From positions 1-13,938 of the forward strand of contig JACDGA010000019.1 of the NCBI GenBank assembly GCA_013815505.1: a DNA stretch of 13,938 nt, given 5' to 3'. Below, in pieces: positions 12,658 to 13,938 of this stretch (positions are counted from its first letter, which is position 1; the number at the start of each line of letters is the position of its first letter). Under the pieces are notes generated by a model, which saw only the letters and a list, made by a program, of their open reading frames with translations, ran no database searches and was not told the origin of the DNA. The position numbers and the translations under genes were made by a program. The DNA comes from Acidimicrobiia bacterium (GTDB lineage Bacteria; Actinomycetota; Acidimicrobiia; Acidimicrobiales; Ilumatobacteraceae).

Positions 12658-13938
12658 AAAGTTCGGTCGAGACCCTCGAAGGGAACAAGGTCAAGGTCTA
12701 CGTCGAGGTCGAGGAGTCCGAGTTCGACAAGGACATCGACCGCGCGTTCAAGGCACTCGCACGAGAGGTCAACCTGCCGGGATTCCGTGCGGGTAAGGCG
12801 CCACGTCGAGTGCTCGAAGCCCGCTTCGGCGTTGCGCCGGCACGCGAGCAGGCCCTGCGCGAATCCATCCCCACCTACCTCGCGAAGGCGCTCGCCGAGC
12901 ACCAGGTCGATCTCATCTCGTCACCCGAGATCGAGATCACTGACGGCACCGAGTCGGGTCCAGTCGAGTTCGACGCGACCGTGGAGATCCGTCCGGAGAT
13001 CACCGTGCCCGGCTACGGCGGGTTGCGGATCGAGCTGCCGTCTCCGGTTGCCGACGACGGCGACATCGACGAGGCCGTCGAGGCCGAGCGCCGACGCCAC
13101 GGCTCGCTGCAGCCCGTCGATCGTGCCGCCCAGGACGGCGACCACGTCACCCTCGACATCGCCGCGACCCGCGACGGCGAACCCGTCGCCGGGCTCACCG
13201 TCGACGACTGGTCGTACGAGCTCGGCCAGGGCTGGATCGCCGACGACTTCGACGAGCAGCTCAGCGGGTCGAACGCGGGCGACGAGGCGACGTTCACCAC
13301 CACGCCCAAGGGCACGGAGGATCCTGCCGATTTCACCGTGTCGGTGAGTGCCGTGCAAGAGCTTGTGCTGCCCGATCTCGACGACGAGTGGGTCAGCGAG
13401 AACCTCGGCGAACACGACACCGTCGAGGAGTGGCGCACCGCGCTTGCCGAGCAGCTGACGGCGCAGAAGCTCGATGTCGCACGGAACCAGTTCGTCGCCG
13501 CAGCAACCGAGGCGCTCGGCGAGCTCGTCGAGATCGAGCCGCCGGAGGCGATGGTGCAGAGCGACCTCCAGGCCCGTGTGCGCAACACGATGGAGCAGTT
13601 CCAGGCTCGCGGGATCGAGCTGGGGCAGTTCCTCAGCGCCACCGGCCAGGATCCCGACGACTTCATGAACACGCTGCGCGAGCAGTCGGTGCAGGCCGTG
13701 AAGCTCGACCTCGCGCTCCGTGCCGTCGCTGCGGCGGAGGGCTTCGAGGTCAGCGAGGACGACCTCGACGCCGAGTTCACCCAGATGGGGATGCGCTTCG
13801 GCGAGAAGCCGGCGAAGGTGCGCCGCGCCTACGAGACGCAAGGCGCGATGCCCGACCTCGTCAACCAGATCCGCAAGTCGCGTGCGCTCGACCACCTCCT
13901 CCACCACGTCGACATCGTCGACTCCGACGGTCAACCGA
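12654..13938 (+). CDS. tig: Trigger factor, ribosome-associated chaperone and peptidyl-prolyl isomerase, 3' end cut by the window
   Basis: The frame is open from GTG 12654 to the window end, about 428 residues. The N-terminal ribosome-binding domain has the signature G43-F-R-A-G-K-A-P (in NLPGFRAGKAPRRVLEARFG). A PPIase domain follows at about 150-240 (GDHVTLDIAATRDGEPV, then a pattern ending FTVSVSAVQELVLPDLDDEWV), and the helical C-terminal chaperone arms fill the rest (WRTALAEQL and onward). Trigger factor binds at the ribosome exit tunnel and helps new proteins fold. The GTG start is preferred because it gives the standard opening KSSVETLEGNKVKV and a 4-base overlap with the esterase stop. 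clpP and clpX commonly follow tig, but they lie beyond this window. Confidence 0.93.
   Translation, partial: MKSSVETLEGNKVKVYVEVEESEFDKDIDRAFKALAREVNLPGFRAGKAPRRVLEARFGVAPAREQALRESIPTYLAKALAEHQVDLISSPEIEITDGTESGPVEFDATVEIRPEITVPGYGGLRIELPSPVADDGDIDEAVEAERRRHGSLQPVDRAAQDGDHVTLDIAATRDGEPVAGLTVDDWSYELGQGWIADDFDEQLSGSNAGDEATFTTTPKGTEDPADFTVSVSAVQELVLPDLDDEWVSENLGEHDTVEEWRTALAEQLTAQKLDVARNQFVAAATEALGELVEIEPPEAMVQSDLQARVRNTMEQFQARGIELGQFLSATGQDPDDFMNTLREQSVQAVKLDLALRAVAAAEGFEVSEDDLDAEFTQMGMRFGEKPAKVRRAYETQGAMPDLVNQIRKSRALDHLLHHVDIVDSDGQP

Noticed and set aside
1..13938. CRISPR arrays, insertion sequences, riboswitches and rRNA
   Set aside because: No regularly spaced repeats, transposase-like proteins, inverted terminal repeats or conserved rRNA segments were seen.

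Overview
The window is about 13.9 kb of GC-rich DNA with tightly packed genes, many 4-base start/stop overlaps, GTG starts and a trigger-factor gene at the right edge. This fits an actinomycete-type bacterium. An Acidimicrobiia-like lineage is my best guess from the look of the proteins, but the sequence alone does not prove it.

Layout. (1) Bases 1-325 hold the 3' end of a large ATPase-type regulator. (2) Bases 316-360 and 10483-10527 are a perfect 45-bp direct repeat. The right copy is the 3' part of an intact minus-strand tRNA-Gly(TCC), and the left copy is the displaced 3' part of that tRNA. The repeats therefore look like attachment sites bounding a 10.17-kb island inserted in tRNA-Gly. 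An 11-bp motif next to each end (two tandem copies on the left, one on the right) looks like integrase arm sites, yet no integrase or other mobility gene is visible. (3) Bases 517-1640 carry two decayed genes: a 5'-truncated, frameshifted NhaA antiporter and a small membrane protein with two compensating frameshifts. (4) Bases 1674-8440 form a five-gene plus-strand operon in which every junction is a 4-base overlap: peroxiredoxin-like protein, unknown 171-aa protein, two-part FAD/Fe-S 2-hydroxyacid dehydrogenase-like protein, PoxB-like ThDP enzyme and mandelate-racemase-type enolase-superfamily enzyme. A small membrane protein follows at 8472. (5) Bases 9024-10024, minus strand, encode an ECF sigma factor and a zinc-finger (ZAS) anti-sigma factor. 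(6) Right of the tRNA is apparent chromosomal backbone: two small unknown genes, an HSL-type esterase and trigger factor (tig), cut by the window edge.

Working together. The operon has the parts for handling an organic acid: an enolase-superfamily enzyme could dehydrate or racemise a sugar acid or other 2-hydroxy acid, the FAD/Fe-S protein could oxidise a 2-hydroxy acid to a 2-oxo acid, and the ThDP enzyme could oxidatively decarboxylate a 2-oxo acid. A peroxiredoxin-like protein would fit peroxide protection. The substrate cannot be read from sequence. The redox-type sigma/anti-sigma pair inside the same island could control part of it, but I see no matching promoter in front of the operon. 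The most notable point is the island itself: a compact metabolic and stress cassette with intact tRNA att sites but no recombinase of its own.
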